In this document: one piece after another, positions 52,221-61,426 of the stretch
How positions within the stretch are numbered: the first letter of the stretch is position 1
Layout: each line of letters starts with the position of its first letter
Assembly: GCA_019753235.1 (NCBI GenBank)
Contig: JAIELF010000031.1
Span: forward strand, 62,001-126,000
DNA length: 64,000 nucleotides
Direction of reading: 5' to 3'
DNA from: a bacterium
GTDB taxonomy: Bacteria; Planctomycetota; Planctomycetia; Kolteriales; Kolteriaceae
Position numbers and translations under genes: made by a program
The notes under the pieces: model-generated
What the model saw: the letters and a program-made list of their open reading frames with translations, nothing else
Databases searched by the model: none
Told to the model about the DNA's origin: nothing

Positions 52221-53396
52221 CTAGCTACGCATCGCCGCTTTTGAATACAAATCTATTATTGCCTTGTAGAATGCGGCGTATCCATCCCGCTTTATTACAA
52301 ACTTTGAGTACGACTGAAGCATCTCTCCTCCGGCGGCGGCCAATACGCTCGCCAGATCATTGCTGCACTCAAACACATAAAACGGAAGTTCACGCTCACT
52401 GTTTAACCGATACACGGCCGACACAAGACAAAGCGTTACGGCAACGCGTTGCTCAGCAGGCAAGTCACTTCTTAGATACAAATGACATGAGCTTTCAAGA
52501 AAGCTAAAGTTCATCCCTAGAGGGCCGTCATATGCCACAGCCACAGCCATCACACCCTCATCGCCCCTAACGCCAAGTATTGTCCGTGTTCTATTCAGCC
52601 CTAACTGTTTATACCGATCATCTAGTGCCTTCATCTTCGGCCCGTCATCCACGTCAATCTCCTCAGATTGGGCGGAAAGACATTGGAGTTCGTCTCTGAC
52701 AAAGGAGGCAAGTTCTTCAACATCGTACGTAATCGCCAACGCTTGATCCACGTATAGCTGAGTCCCCGCCATCACGTCCTTTGGCATAGCAACTAGGTGA
52801 ATTTGATGTATCTCCGAGTTGGCCGTTCCAACAAGTCGATTGACGTGTGCATAGAGGCGGGCCGGAAGCCTATTGTTTGACCGAAAATAGGTAATGCCAT
52901 GTCGACTGTCCGATAGCCACAACTCCCAAATGCATCGCAGATAAATGTTTCGGACAAGAAGGGGATTTCCCGAAGAGCATAAATGATCAGCCTGGATAAC
53001 ACTACCGTGCGAGTGCCACAACGATCCAGTCGCCCAAGACGGTCCGTCGCAAGTAAACAGAGCCTGATGCAACAGCGGGCGAGTCGGCGACTTCAGAAGC
53101 GACTCCCAGTGACGTCTGACCACACTCATGTAAGGTTCTAGTCGGGTTTGCTTACTCGGGTATAAAAACCCTGCTTCGCGATAGGCCGACAATAGGACCT
53201 CAAAGCTTACTGTGTTTATCTGAACGTCATTCACTTGATCTAAAACGGCAGTGTCTAAAGAGCCGCGACTGTCAATCGAGGCTAGTATTTCCTCATGCAA
53301 GCGTCTAAGTGGTGGGTCGATAGGTCCGTCCGTTGGATTATCATTCATCTCGTTGCTACTCTCTTGATCAGGTAACGCTTCGTCGAAAGTTGGCAT
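52221..53396 (-). CDS. Unknown 391-residue protein, possible GNAT-type acyltransferase
   Basis: Not firmly recognised. The start ATG at 53396 overlaps the acyl-AMP ligase stop by one base (TGATG), so the pair is coupled. The middle (LWHSHGSVIQADHLCSSGN) and a second part (ILGVRGDEGVMAVAVAYDGP, RVAVTLCLVSAVYRLNS, VLAAAGGEMLQSYSKFVI) resemble the strand-helix order of GNAT folds, but the acetyl-CoA loop R-x-x-G-x-G/A is not visible, so it could accept an acyl-AMP or acyl-carrier substrate rather than acyl-CoA. Context suggests a transferase that takes the activated fatty acid. Confidence 0.5.
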   Translation of the reverse strand: MPTFDEALPDQESSNEMNDNPTDGPIDPPLRRLHEEILASIDSRGSLDTAVLDQVNDVQINTVSFEVLLSAYREAGFLYPSKQTRLEPYMSVVRRHWESLLKSPTRPLLHQALFTCDGPSWATGSLWHSHGSVIQADHLCSSGNPLLVRNIYLRCIWELWLSDSRHGITYFRSNNRLPARLYAHVNRLVGTANSEIHQIHLVAMPKDVMAGTQLYVDQALAITYDVEELASFVRDELQCLSAQSEEIDVDDGPKMKALDDRYKQLGLNRTRTILGVRGDEGVMAVAVAYDGPLGMNFSFLESSCHLYLRSDLPAEQRVAVTLCLVSAVYRLNSERELPFYVFECSNDLASVLAAAGGEMLQSYSKFVIKRDGYAAFYKAIIDLYSKAAMRS

Positions 53397-55105
53397 CAGC
53401 TCTGATAAAGGTTACTCTCAGTAGACACAAAACGGCCTTCTAAATACATGGCCTTTGATTCGGCCCGCCTAAGCTTGCCGCTAGTAGTTGTTGGAAGAGA
53501 GTGTGGTCTTAAAAGCACAATGCGAGCTAGTGACACCCCATGATTCTCTGCAACCGCATTTCGTATATGTCGACAGGTGGATTCGTACAGTGTTGGTGAC
53601 ATATCATCCGAGCATTCGGCGAGAAGAACGAGCGAGTTGTCGTCGAAGGAAGGGAGGCTAAAGGCGACCTGCCTACCAGGACGGATGTAGTGCGATGTTG
53701 ATTGTGCAGAGTCCTCAATGTCTTGTGGGTAATGGGTTTTTCCGCGAATTATGAGTACATCTTTAAGCCGTCCCGTAATAACAAGTTGCCCGTCTTGGAC
53801 AAACCCAAGGTCACCAGTACGCAAATACCTCTTTTCTTTTATTAAAACAAAGGCGTTAGAGTTATAATCGGTATCACCCCAATATCCAGCCGTCACATTT
53901 GGACCATTTATGCAGATTTCTCCAACATCATGTTCAACGGCATTTGTTAGGATCGCTAAATCAAGGCCAAGCCATGGCCTTCCGCAAGCGACAAGGGAGA
54001 TCTCGTCGGCCGTAGATGTAGGGGGGGATCGCCTGTTGCTCAGCAACTGCTGTTGTGAGAGGCAGACAGTGCCGTAGGTCTCACCGACCCTGTTACCAGT
54101 CACGAAGAGTGTTCCTTCGGCCAGTCCATAACACGGATAGAAGGAAGATTTATTGAATCCGAAGTCACTGAATCTGTCAGCGAAACGTTGGAGAGTGGCC
54201 GGTCGGACTGGCTCAGCTCCATTGAACGCTACTTTCCATGAGGAAAGATCGAGGTGAACGCTGTCGTCGGCGTTAATCTTTCGTAAGCACAAGTCATAGC
54301 AGAAATTCGGCCCTCCACTCGTATGGGCGCGATACTGGGTTATTGCGGAGAGCCAGCGAATTGGTCGCCGTAAGAAGGCCTGAGGTGACATTAAGACACT
54401 CAGTGATCCCAAGTATAATGGCTGGAGAATGTTGCCGATAAGACCCATGTCATGGTAGAGAGGAAGCCATCCGACAAATGTCGAGTTGCCATCGTTGTTG
54501 CAGGCTCGCTTTATCATTTCCTGATTTGCGATGATGTTTTTGTGTGAAATTGTAACGCCCTTTGGGTGTCCGGTGGATCCAGAAGTGTACTGAAGAAAAG
54601 CTATCGTTTCGGAATCGATTCCTGGATGGGTCCAGGAGCGTGAAGTGTCGTCTGTTAAATCATCGATTGCGACAAGCCTAACTCTTTCTCGGAGGACGAT
54701 CTGCGATGACTGTTGGCCGAATAGGGACAGCAAAGCAGATGTTGAAAGGAGTGCCCGAGCGGCGCAATCATTTAAGATGCGAGCGACAATGGGAAAATCA
54801 TGGTGCGATCGAGGGGGATAGACTGGAACGGCTATTGCTCCAGCGAAAACGCATCCGAGGAAAGCCTCGATAAAGCCAAGACCTGATGGAAAAAGAAGCA
54901 TCACACGGTCGCCGGGTCGAATGCCTCGGCAGAGTAGACCAGCAGCAACCGCTTTTGCACGGAGAGAAAGGTTGGCAAAAGTAAGTCGGTCGGTCTCCGT
55001 TTGTCCGTCTTCGAGGAAAATGAAGGCCGTCGCGTTTGGGGACATACACGACTGGTGCTCAACGACGTCAATCAGTGTCGACCATTGCGATGAAACAGAA
55101 GGCAT
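53396..55105 (-). CDS. Fatty acyl-AMP ligase (FAAL)
   Basis: A 569-residue member of the ANL adenylate-forming superfamily. It activates a fatty acid with ATP to acyl-adenylate, normally for transfer to a carrier protein or enzyme in lipopeptide and lipid biosynthesis. Motifs: P-loop YTSGSTGHPKGV, WLPLYHDMGLIG (FAAL/ACS type), the adenine-binding CYGLAEGTLFV, YLRTGDLGFV and the A10 lysine in TTSGKLRRAE. The YPPRSHHDFPIVARILND segment and the FAAL-type insertion before WLGLD distinguish it from acyl-CoA ligases. No carrier-protein domain is attached, and none is seen nearby, so the acceptor may be the following protein. Confidence 0.85.
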   Translation of the reverse strand: MPSVSSQWSTLIDVVEHQSCMSPNATAFIFLEDGQTETDRLTFANLSLRAKAVAAGLLCRGIRPGDRVMLLFPSGLGFIEAFLGCVFAGAIAVPVYPPRSHHDFPIVARILNDCAARALLSTSALLSLFGQQSSQIVLRERVRLVAIDDLTDDTSRSWTHPGIDSETIAFLQYTSGSTGHPKGVTISHKNIIANQEMIKRACNNDGNSTFVGWLPLYHDMGLIGNILQPLYLGSLSVLMSPQAFLRRPIRWLSAITQYRAHTSGGPNFCYDLCLRKINADDSVHLDLSSWKVAFNGAEPVRPATLQRFADRFSDFGFNKSSFYPCYGLAEGTLFVTGNRVGETYGTVCLSQQQLLSNRRSPPTSTADEISLVACGRPWLGLDLAILTNAVEHDVGEICINGPNVTAGYWGDTDYNSNAFVLIKEKRYLRTGDLGFVQDGQLVITGRLKDVLIIRGKTHYPQDIEDSAQSTSHYIRPGRQVAFSLPSFDDNSLVLLAECSDDMSPTLYESTCRHIRNAVAENHGVSLARIVLLRPHSLPTTTSGKLRRAESKAMYLEGRFVSTESNLYQS

Positions 55106-55396
55106 GTGGGGAAGTTCCGTTTGATTTCGTGCCTATCCGCGATGTGCCTTTCGGCACGGTTAGACTAAGGATCAACGATGTTTGTCTGTCGCTGATTCTG
55201 CCGGGAGGAATTCATCGGCAAACGCAGTTAAAGATGGGGAAGCTCGGGCATCCGGTCGTCCAGGCCGCTTGGGCTTGGAAGAGCATGAGTCCCTTGCTCG
55301 AAATCTCTTTTAGTATTGGTTCTGTGCGATTTCAAGATCAAGATTCCTAATGACTGTTGATTTTTTGAATTCATCCGGCGCAAAGCTCCTTCGCAC
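55106..55396. promoter_or_regulatory. Upstream region of the FAAL cluster
   Basis: 291 bases between the FAAL start and the DUF2294 end. A plus-strand frame (55090-55350) and a minus-strand frame (55425-55228) cross it but neither has a ribosome-binding site or a recognisable family. It should contain the promoter of the six-gene cluster. Confidence 0.45.
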
Positions 55397-55768
55397 CTAA
55401 GCTTCCGAAATGTTCGGAACGCCATCCATCGCGAAGACGAACACGCTTTCGGCTGTTTCGAAGCTGATATCCGAGAGGATCGTTTTCACTTGGCACTTGG
55501 TGATTCGTTCGATCTCTTTCTCGAGCAAGGGTCGACCAACATCGACGACTTCGTGCCGAAGCTGCTTCATGAGCTCGCGAGCTCGTTCGCCGGCCGAGTC
55601 CTGTACAATTTTCTCCTCTGCAGGAGTCAGCACCCCCTTGCAGCGAACAAGAACAGCATCGTCGAGCAGATAGGCGCGAGTCTCTCTTGGCCCGCGGCCC
55701 ATGAACTCCTTCTTGAATTGTTTCACCGCCGTCGCAATGGCGGCCTCGATCTCACCTTTGGTAGGCAC
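55397..55768 (-). CDS. DUF2294 (MpsC-like) domain protein
   Basis: A 123-residue single-domain protein. EIEAAIATAVKQFKKEFMGRG opens it, followed by GPRETRAYLLDDAVLVRCKG, GVLTPAEEKIVQDSAGERARE and IERITKCQVKTILSDISFE; these match DUF2294, a widespread small cytosolic domain, of which MpsC of the staphylococcal membrane-potential system is a member. GTG 55768 is preceded by AAGGA at 5 bases. In other bacteria it regulates or joins membrane-potential systems; its role here is unknown. It ends 291 bases upstream of the FAAL gene. Confidence 0.8.
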   Translation of the reverse strand: MPTKGEIEAAIATAVKQFKKEFMGRGPRETRAYLLDDAVLVRCKGVLTPAEEKIVQDSAGERARELMKQLRHEVVDVGRPLLEKEIERITKCQVKTILSDISFETAESVFVFAMDGVPNISEA

Positions 55769-55983
55769 GACTTTCCTTGCCTCTCTGCCCTGGATAACTC
55801 GGTCAACAATTCACAGGCGAAGAACGGCATCGATCTGGGACACGATTTTCTGAAAAGTTCGTAAGTCGAGCAAAAGCAGGGGCTTGCAGAGCGGTTCGGA
55901 GTTCGGCATTCTGGTGGACGAAGTTTTCCGGTGCCGCAGAAACGGACTATTATCTCCTCATAGCCGGATCTGCCCGATCAAGG

Positions 55984-56595
55984 ATGCCGCCCGTGGTCGA
56001 ACCCACACCCAGCATTGATGACCAATTTCTCTCGGCCGTCGCGGATGCCAGAAATGGTTCGCAGGTCGCGCTGAATACGGTCCTCGAAAATTGTCAGAAC
56101 TATTTGGATTGGCTTGCTCGCGTACAGGTTGCCTCTCTTCCACAGGGCTCGCTGTTGAGTGCTCGGGATGTGGTGCAAGAGACCAACATCGATGCACAGC
56201 GAGCCATTGCATCTTTCCGTGGGACGACCGTCGGTGAATTTCGCGCCTGGCTTCGTCAGATTCTAATTCGAAATAGTCTCGATGCGGTACGACGTGTTCG
56301 GCCCGACCATGGACAGGGTCGTCATGCCGATTCGCACGGCAACCCCGGGCTTTCTGCGATTGCAGGTTCAGGGGAAACGCCAAGCCGAGTAGCGACGATC
56401 GAAGAGGAGCAGCAAGCACTCCGCGAGTGGGTGGCTCGGCTACCGGAGGCGTATCGGCGTGTGATCGAAATGCGCAACTTCGAGCATCTCGACTTTGATG
56501 TCATTGCTGTGCGAATGAATAAGTCGGTCGACGCCGTCCGCAAGGACTGGCAACGAGCGGTCGTCATGCTCCGTGCAAAGGTCTCTCAACCATGA
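55984..56595 (+). CDS. ECF-type sigma factor (planctomycete kinase-linked group)
   Basis: A 203-residue sigma-70-family protein with region 2 around NYLDWLARVQVASLPQGSLL, DVVQETNIDAQRAIASF and FRAWLRQILIRNSLDAVRR, and region 4 helix-turn-helix around LPEAYRRVIEMRNFEHLDF and MNKSVDAVRKDWQRAVVML. The form D-V-V-Q-E-T is typical of the sigma factors next to planctomycete Ser/Thr kinases. The four-base overlap with the kinase (56592-56595) suggests that the kinase controls this sigma factor by phosphorylation. GTG 55993 with AAGGA 8 bases away is an alternative start. Confidence 0.92.
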   Translation: MPPVVEPTPSIDDQFLSAVADARNGSQVALNTVLENCQNYLDWLARVQVASLPQGSLLSARDVVQETNIDAQRAIASFRGTTVGEFRAWLRQILIRNSLDAVRRVRPDHGQGRHADSHGNPGLSAIAGSGETPSRVATIEEEQQALREWVARLPEAYRRVIEMRNFEHLDFDVIAVRMNKSVDAVRKDWQRAVVMLRAKVSQP

Positions 56596-59500
56596 ATGAT
56601 TCGAATCCCCCCTCCTTCAGCGACGAACTTGGCGAGTTGCTTGCGGAACTCGACGAAGCTATTCGTCTGAATCAACCGCCGGCGCCGATTTTTGAAAAGG
56701 CGGCCGCGATGGGAGAGGACGCCGAGCGTTGGCTTCGTGAACATGCCGAGAGTCTCTTAGCACTCAATCATTTCGCCTCGGCACCCAACTCTTCGCTCGG
56801 TGAAACCCCGACTTCGCCGTTGCCCATCCAGACGCCAAACCAGCAACATAAAGTAGACTCATCCAGAATCGACATTCAGCTCAATGAAGCGATCGAACGG
56901 GACGACCGCCCAGTCGGGGCCCATGCCTCGAATGCTGTAGACATGCGCCCTTTCCACCATGATCGACTCGAGTCCTTCGGACGATTCAAAATCATCCGGC
57001 GGATCGGCATCGGCGGGCATGGTGTCGTGTTTCTCGCTCAAGATCCCGTCTTGAACCGACAGGTCGCGCTCAAGTTACCTCGGCCGGAAGTCATCCTGTC
57101 GGCAAAAAGCGTCGCTCGATTTGAGCGAGAGGCCCAGCTCGTCGCTCGCCTTGATCATCCGAATATTGTTCCTGTCTTTGAAGCCGGCAACTGGGAAGGA
57201 ATAGCCTTTATTGCGAGCAGTTACATCGACGGACCGACTCTATCGGATCTTTTGTTGGAACAACGAAACGCTCAGGACAGCATGCCGATTAAGGAAGCGG
57301 TGAATATCGTCTTGGCGGTAGCCCGAGGGCTCGCTCATGCACACTCCCGCGGATTGGTGCATCGGGATGTGAAGCCAAGCAACATTCTGCTCGAACGATC
57401 GGAGCACCAGTCAGAACCTTGGGTTCCTAAGCTGACCGATTTTGGGTTAGCCAAGTTGGTCGAAGGTGAGACCGAACTGACCAATTCGGGCTCCCTCGTC
57501 GGTACTATTCAGTACATGTCCCCCGAGCAAGCCAGCGGCAGCGTTCGCGACATCGGTCCTGGCAGCGACGTCTTCAGCCTGGGGGCGGTTCTGTATGAAC
57601 TCCTCACCGGTCGACCTCCTTTTGCCGGCGGAAACGACCTGGAGACTCGGTCGCAGATCTTGATGGACGAGCCGATGTCGCCGAGCTCCCTTCGTCCGCA
57701 ACTTCCTGGTGATATCGAAGCGGTTTGCTTAAAGTGCCTCGAAAAGAAGCCGCGCCATCGCTACGCCGACGCTAGAGAGCTCGTCGAGGACTTGCAGCGG
57801 TTCCTATCCGGGCAACCGGTTCACGCCCGAACGATATCTAAGTTCGAGCGATTCGGGCGTACGTTGAGGCGGTACCCTCTGGCGAGTTCACTGATCGCGT
57901 CGATCATATTGTTGCTTTCCGCGTCAACGGCCGGGAGTTTGTTCGCCTTCAACACGATTAGGCAGTCTCTCGAAAGAGAGCGGCTGCAGCTCGAGTCGGC
58001 GACAACAGCTCGCGTGGCGGCTGAACAATCGCAGGCCTTGGCGCTAGCGGCGAAGGAGGAGGCCGTCGCATCCGAGCAAAAGGCGATTGCCGCCCAGAAA
58101 GCGGCCCAGACGGCGAGTGAACTTGCTCGAAACGAAGCAACACGCGCTCGACAAGAGCAAGCGGTCGCGGAACAAACGACCGGATTTCTAGTGGAGCTAT
58201 TTCGAACGTCGGATCCTTTTGGGCTAGATTCGATCGGCTTCCGCTCAAACGATCAGGAAGATGCAAGCAAACTTTCGGTAAGTGAGCTTCTGGCTCGCGG
58301 AAGATCGTTGCTCGAATCAAGATTGGCAGATGCTCCCCGAGTGCGAGCAAGGCTTTATCGGACGCTTGGTATGGTCGAAGGACTCAACGGAAACTATGCC
58401 ATTGCCGTCGAACTCCTAAACAAAGCAAAAGAATTGATTCGCGAGTTAGAAGGAGAAGACTCGCCTGCCCTGGGTCTGGTGCTCCAAGATTTAGGCCAGC
58501 TTGAACTCTGGGCCTTTCACATCGCAGCAGCAAAAGACTTGCTTACACAGTCTCTTGCCATCGAGCAGAAGTCGCTGGCCTCGGGCGCGGTTTTGCCGAA
58601 CAATCTGTCCCTTATTCGAACAAAGACGCTTCTTGGTTTCGCCTATGCCGCCAGGGTCGAAGGGTCGCAAGACCTGCCCAAAGCCAGAGAGCTCCTTCAA
58701 GAAGTGCTCGAGCATAAGGGTTCCTTGGCGGAGTCAGCTGAAGGGGCCAAGCTTCTTGCCTTTGCCAAGTCGATTGCACTTTACGTTGAGGTCCAGTCTG
58801 GAAGCAGCACCGGTTCAGTTAACTTCAGTTTAGATCAGCTTCAGACGTTGGGTAAAATCTTAGATCGTAATGAGTCTGTCGCGGTGATGCGTCTTCTCAA
58901 TGCGTTCGTGAAACTCGAGAACGTTAGAGAGGCGCGAAACTGGCCTGAAACAGACCGTGCAGCACAGAATATCTTGGACCTTACATCAAAAACCTGGGGC
59001 GATAAGCCTAATCTCATTTCTTCGCTGCTCGTGGGTGTCGTCGCCTCCTCTGAGTTGACCCGTGGAAATCCAAAGCGAGGACTCGAACTCGGTCGGCCTG
59101 TCGTTGATTTCGGGCTACGCGTCTTTCCCCAACACGGCCAGCTTCACGGCCTTTTAAATGATGTCATCGAGTTGTCCATCCATCGGGGTGAGTTCGTAAG
59201 CGCCCGAAGAATGATCTCCATGGCAAGCGGGGCAGGCGTTGTTGTTCCCACGCAGTTTCTCTCCGAATCGACTCGATGGACTCCGCTCGAGCCTGGCACA
59301 ATGGAGGAGACGCTAGCCTGGCGACTGTCAAGGAAGGACCGAACCACGCTTACTCGTGCGAGTGGAATACGCGACCAGCAAGCGAGGGCCCAATTGGCTG
59401 TTGACATTGGTCAATTCGAAGCGGCGATCAAGGAGTTGCCTCTCACCGGTGATGCAACGGTCGACAACGCAAACTATCTTGACCGTGACATTGAAGTAAT

Positions 59501-60428
59501 GGCGCTACGTGAACAAGCAGACTTCGACCTTATGCGATCGAAGATCGAGCAGCTTCGAGCGGCACTTCTGACGACGGAGATTCGACTTCATAGTCTGGGA
59601 ATTGACCTGGCTCGCGTATCGACGGATCCGCGTCCTCTTCGTTATCGCAGTAATTGGGTTGCCGCCATCGTCCACCTCTTGGGCGACTATGCTCTTGCAT
59701 CAGTCACCGAAAGTCATTTGGATTCTTTGCTAAGGCAAACAACGCAGCACGGGTTTCCAAAGGACCATGTGATCGCCGCCAGCGTAGATCTGGCAATTTG
59801 TTCGTTACTCGATCGACGAAAGTCTGATGTCGGCCTCGAAGATCGGTGGCGAAAGGCGATCGAGCTACTTCGAACGATGATGGGAGAGGATCACCTGCGA
59901 GTCCTGAACGAAGAAGGAGCGTTCGCATGGTATTTGGTTAGACATGGGAAATCGGAGGAAGCAGAGAAGCGAAGCTTTGCAGCTCTGAACATGGCGCGCC
60001 CCCTTTTGCCGAAGGGACATCCTTGGATCGAGGCCATTCTTCGCGACCGGGCGCGGGTGTTATCCGCGATCGGCCGGCATCAAGAAGCAGAGGAACTTTT
60101 CGCAGAAAGAGCTCATGTCATTCGTGAACACTACGGCACGCTTTACCTGGATTACGTCGAAGCTATCGTTGAATGGGCGGACACCCTTGACCAAGTGGAG
60201 CAAGGCGGGAAGGCCCTGACGATTCTCCAAGACGCAAGGCAGGCACTCGTTGATCGACTTCCAGAAAAGAACTGGCGGCTCCACCTGCTCGCCGGCGAGA
60301 TCGCCAAGCGTCAACTGCGCTCTGGTCAAGGCGACCCGACGAGCCATCAAGCAACGCTCGCTGCCGCCAAAGAGATCCTCAATCAAGCCTGGGGTCCAGA
60401 CCACGAGTTGACCAAGAGGCTCGACTAG
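56592..60428 (+). CDS. Membrane Ser/Thr protein kinase with long TPR-like C-terminal region
   Basis: A 1278-residue eukaryotic-type kinase. Gly-loop GIGGHGVVFLAQD near residue 138, catalytic Lys in VALKLPR, HRDVKPSNILLE at about 256, DFGLAKL at 283, and GTIQYMSPEQASG as activation segment: complete and probably active. A membrane helix at 431-458 (SSLIASIILLLSASTAGSLF) separates it from a coiled-coil/helical region (470-530, AAEQSQALALAAKEEAVASE) and TPR-like repeats up to the end (AIAVELLNKAKELIREL, EAEKRSFAALNMARPLL, QEAEELFAERAHVIREHY). The order matches planctomycete kinase-TPR receptors. It is co-translated with the sigma factor and likely senses an extracytoplasmic signal. Confidence 0.93.
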   Translation: MNDSNPPSFSDELGELLAELDEAIRLNQPPAPIFEKAAAMGEDAERWLREHAESLLALNHFASAPNSSLGETPTSPLPIQTPNQQHKVDSSRIDIQLNEAIERDDRPVGAHASNAVDMRPFHHDRLESFGRFKIIRRIGIGGHGVVFLAQDPVLNRQVALKLPRPEVILSAKSVARFEREAQLVARLDHPNIVPVFEAGNWEGIAFIASSYIDGPTLSDLLLEQRNAQDSMPIKEAVNIVLAVARGLAHAHSRGLVHRDVKPSNILLERSEHQSEPWVPKLTDFGLAKLVEGETELTNSGSLVGTIQYMSPEQASGSVRDIGPGSDVFSLGAVLYELLTGRPPFAGGNDLETRSQILMDEPMSPSSLRPQLPGDIEAVCLKCLEKKPRHRYADARELVEDLQRFLSGQPVHARTISKFERFGRTLRRYPLASSLIASIILLLSASTAGSLFAFNTIRQSLERERLQLESATTARVAAEQSQALALAAKEEAVASEQKAIAAQKAAQTASELARNEATRARQEQAVAEQTTGFLVELFRTSDPFGLDSIGFRSNDQEDASKLSVSELLARGRSLLESRLADAPRVRARLYRTLGMVEGLNGNYAIAVELLNKAKELIRELEGEDSPALGLVLQDLGQLELWAFHIAAAKDLLTQSLAIEQKSLASGAVLPNNLSLIRTKTLLGFAYAARVEGSQDLPKARELLQEVLEHKGSLAESAEGAKLLAFAKSIALYVEVQSGSSTGSVNFSLDQLQTLGKILDRNESVAVMRLLNAFVKLENVREARNWPETDRAAQNILDLTSKTWGDKPNLISSLLVGVVASSELTRGNPKRGLELGRPVVDFGLRVFPQHGQLHGLLNDVIELSIHRGEFVSARRMISMASGAGVVVPTQFLSESTRWTPLEPGTMEETLAWRLSRKDRTTLTRASGIRDQQARAQLAVDIGQFEAAIKELPLTGDATVDNANYLDRDIEVMALREQADFDLMRSKIEQLRAALLTTEIRLHSLGIDLARVSTDPRPLRYRSNWVAAIVHLLGDYALASVTESHLDSLLRQTTQHGFPKDHVIAASVDLAICSLLDRRKSDVGLEDRWRKAIELLRTMMGEDHLRVLNEEGAFAWYLVRHGKSEEAEKRSFAALNMARPLLPKGHPWIEAILRDRARVLSAIGRHQEAEELFAERAHVIREHYGTLYLDYVEAIVEWADTLDQVEQGGKALTILQDARQALVDRLPEKNWRLHLLAGEIAKRQLRSGQGDPTSHQATLAAAKEILNQAWGPDHELTKRLD

Positions 60429-61165
60429 GGTCAATTGCAACGCTGGTCTTTACTCGGCTGTTCTTCATCCAGTTTACTTCACGGCAGACGAAAACATCGG
60501 CGGGTAAGTGGGGTCCGGGTGGGGATGAGGAAGGCGCCCACTTGGCTTTGTTCGATTCACAGACGCACAAGGGTGAGTCGTTCCTCCTTTTGGGGAAATG
60601 GTTCGAAGGTTGTCATGCCTCTTTCGCCAGAGTTGTTTGTGCGACAGGGTCTATCGGCAGTTGCAGCCGTGTCGCTTTTGCGAGCCACGCCGTTCGTCCC
60701 AGTACTGGCGAGCAGAAAGCATCGGCGCTCCATGCCGATCTGCATGTCTGACTGGCAATGCTTAATCGATTCCAACAAGGGAGTGAGGCTCTGTGTTTAC
60801 ATCACCCCTTGTCAGATCCTTCAAATCTTTCCTCGTCACTCAGAGGGACTCATTGGGCAACGTCCGATTTCCGATTGATCGTGGTAGATCACCGCTGCAA
60901 CGCGATACCGGGGAACGCCGGCTCGAACGCTCAGAGCGGAATGGGCGAAGTCTTTATCGCTCGATCGAACAGTTTCTCGGCAAGCCTCCGCAAGATGGCT
61001 GGGTCGGCAGGCTCATTGTGACCTTTGTCACCTAGGCAAGCGATTCCAGGGGTGGTCTTTCGCGACGTTCGTGGGACAAGAGGTTAAAAGCGACCGTTGA
61101 AAAGGCACGGTGAATCCCGTCGCGGATGCTGTTGCCCTTTGCGACGGAGCCGTCCGTGAGGTAGA
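60429..61165. other. 737-base gap after the kinase
   Basis: No gene supported. One plus-strand frame ending at 61035 (LGNVRFPIDRGRSPLQRD, then SIEQFLGKPPQDGWVGRL) is coherent but lacks a ribosome-binding site and start. A small inverted repeat GTGAC-CTTT-GTCAC at about 61018-61031 is at its end. The region may be a decayed gene. Confidence 0.4.
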
Positions 61166-61426
61166 ATGCTTCTGATCGATCAATTGAGGTGCGCTATCAC
61201 GACGGTAACGCTTGATGAGGCGAAACGGCTTCTCGAAGAACTGCAGAAGGGGCTCAAGCCCGGCAGTTCCGTCCTCATCGTTCACGATGGCCAACCGGTC
61301 GCGCAGCTGATGCAGCAAGGGGTCGCGACCCCCGCTGTTCCCTCGCTCGGATTCTGGAAAGGTAAACTCGAAATCGTTGCCGAGGACGAAGAGCATCTCC
61401 GCGACTTCGCGGACTACATGCCATGA
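61166..61426 (+). CDS. Phd/YefM-like type II antitoxin
   Basis: An 86-residue protein of the prevent-host-death antitoxin group. TTVTLDEAKRLLEELQKG, then GSSVLIVHDGQPVAQLM is the classic core (I-x-x-x-G-Q-P-V-A), and the C-terminus EIVAEDEEHLRDFADYMP is the toxin-binding region found with VapC/PIN toxins. ATG 61166 has GAGG close by. It overlaps the PIN gene by four bases (61423-61426). As the toxin gene is broken, the antitoxin may be a relic that is kept or on its way out. Confidence 0.85.
   Translation: MLLIDQLRCAITTVTLDEAKRLLEELQKGLKPGSSVLIVHDGQPVAQLMQQGVATPAVPSLGFWKGKLEIVAEDEEHLRDFADYMP

Noticed and set aside
55090-55350. Small frame MKQKACGEVPFDFVPIRD divergent from FAAL
   Set aside because: It overlaps the FAAL 5' end and has no ribosome-binding site or motif. 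A chance frame is more likely.
40580-55400. Second attachment site (copy of the tRNA-Arg 3' end) within the window
   Set aside because: I looked for TTCAAATCCCGTCGGGAAC-like sequence downstream; only partial matches such as AATCCCGTCG near 61110 were seen and are too short.
60793-61035. 80-codon plus-strand frame after the kinase
   Set aside because: Some coherent residues near the end, but no start with ribosome-binding site and no family; mentioned in the gap entry only.
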